Of a stretch of 64,000 nt of DNA, positions 63,980-64,000 are shown piece by piece (positions within the stretch are counted from its first letter, which is position 1; each line of letters begins with the position of its first letter). The notes beneath the pieces were generated by a model. That model was not told the origin of the DNA. It was given only the letters and a program-made list of their open reading frames with translations, and searched no databases. Source of the DNA: Rubripirellula amarantea (GTDB lineage: Bacteria > Planctomycetota > Planctomycetia > Pirellulales > Pirellulaceae); assembly GCF_007859865.1 (NCBI RefSeq), contig NZ_SJPI01000001.1, positions 2,725,337 through 2,789,336 on the forward strand, read 5' to 3'. The position numbers were made by a program, and so were the translations under genes.

Positions 63980-64000
63980 GGGGGGGGGGGGGGCGGGGGG
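63980..64000. other. Poly-G end, probable artefact
   Basis: 14 G, one C and 6 G finish the window. Such a run is out of character with the rest of the sequence and may be a sequencing or assembly artefact at a contig end. Confidence 0.6.

Noticed and set aside
1..64000. Insertion sequence, prophage or integron
   Set aside because: I found no transposase, integrase or phage genes and no terminal inverted repeats around any gene block.

Overview
The window looks like a chromosomal segment of a planctomycete of the Pirellulaceae (Rhodopirellula-like) type. The reasons are: an S10-spc ribosomal operon with no gene for L30; rpoBC separated from the usual ribosomal-protein neighbours; many secreted proteins of families common in planctomycetes (PQQ-like propellers, an SHD1-like domain, DUF1573, DUF1583, DUF2752); and moderate GC with many genes lacking a clear Shine-Dalgarno sequence. 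This assignment is inference from gene content, not from a database search.

Layout. 1-1010 is a partial CobW-type metal GTPase read leftward. 1497-9786 is rpoB-rpoC, closed by a strong terminator, then a purine nucleoside phosphorylase. 10906-16247 is a leftward cluster corC-like / ybeY / HD-domain 7TM protein / phoH, followed upstream by cdsA and a 1540-residue secreted PQQ/TPR protein. 22280-35209 is one long leftward ribosomal block: rpsJ, rplC, rplD, rplW, rplB, rpsS, rplV, rpsC, rplP, rpmC, rpsQ, rplN, rplX, rplE, rpsN, rpsH, rplF, rplR, rpsE, rplO, secY, adk. A good sigma70-type promoter sits 160 bases ahead of rpsJ.

35530-38322 holds a DUF2752 membrane protein with an apparently leaderless promoter, a putative lipoprotein, a small membrane protein and the remnant of a DUF1583 gene. 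38618-44807 is a leftward four-gene operon around an ABC ATPase without a permease. 44984-48404 encodes a three-subunit sodium-pumping biotin decarboxylase. 48480-56265 contains a BRCT/MerR/TPR regulator, a small lipoprotein, ndk, a secreted low-complexity protein, a HAMP-like membrane protein, a secreted TPR protein and carA. 56697-63926 contains a pyruvate-decarboxylase-like enzyme, an FHA protein, a YhcC-like radical SAM protein, a membrane protein, an HExxH protein and a three-gene operon of secreted proteins headed by a DUF1573 protein. The last 21 bases are almost pure G and look like an end artefact.

Most notable: period-7 CCTNNNN arrays directly abutting the start codons of rpoC and rpmC, each preceded by a perfect hairpin; a probable ATT start for rpsE; a 62-base rpsC/rplP overlap; and the uncharacterised secreted-protein operons.
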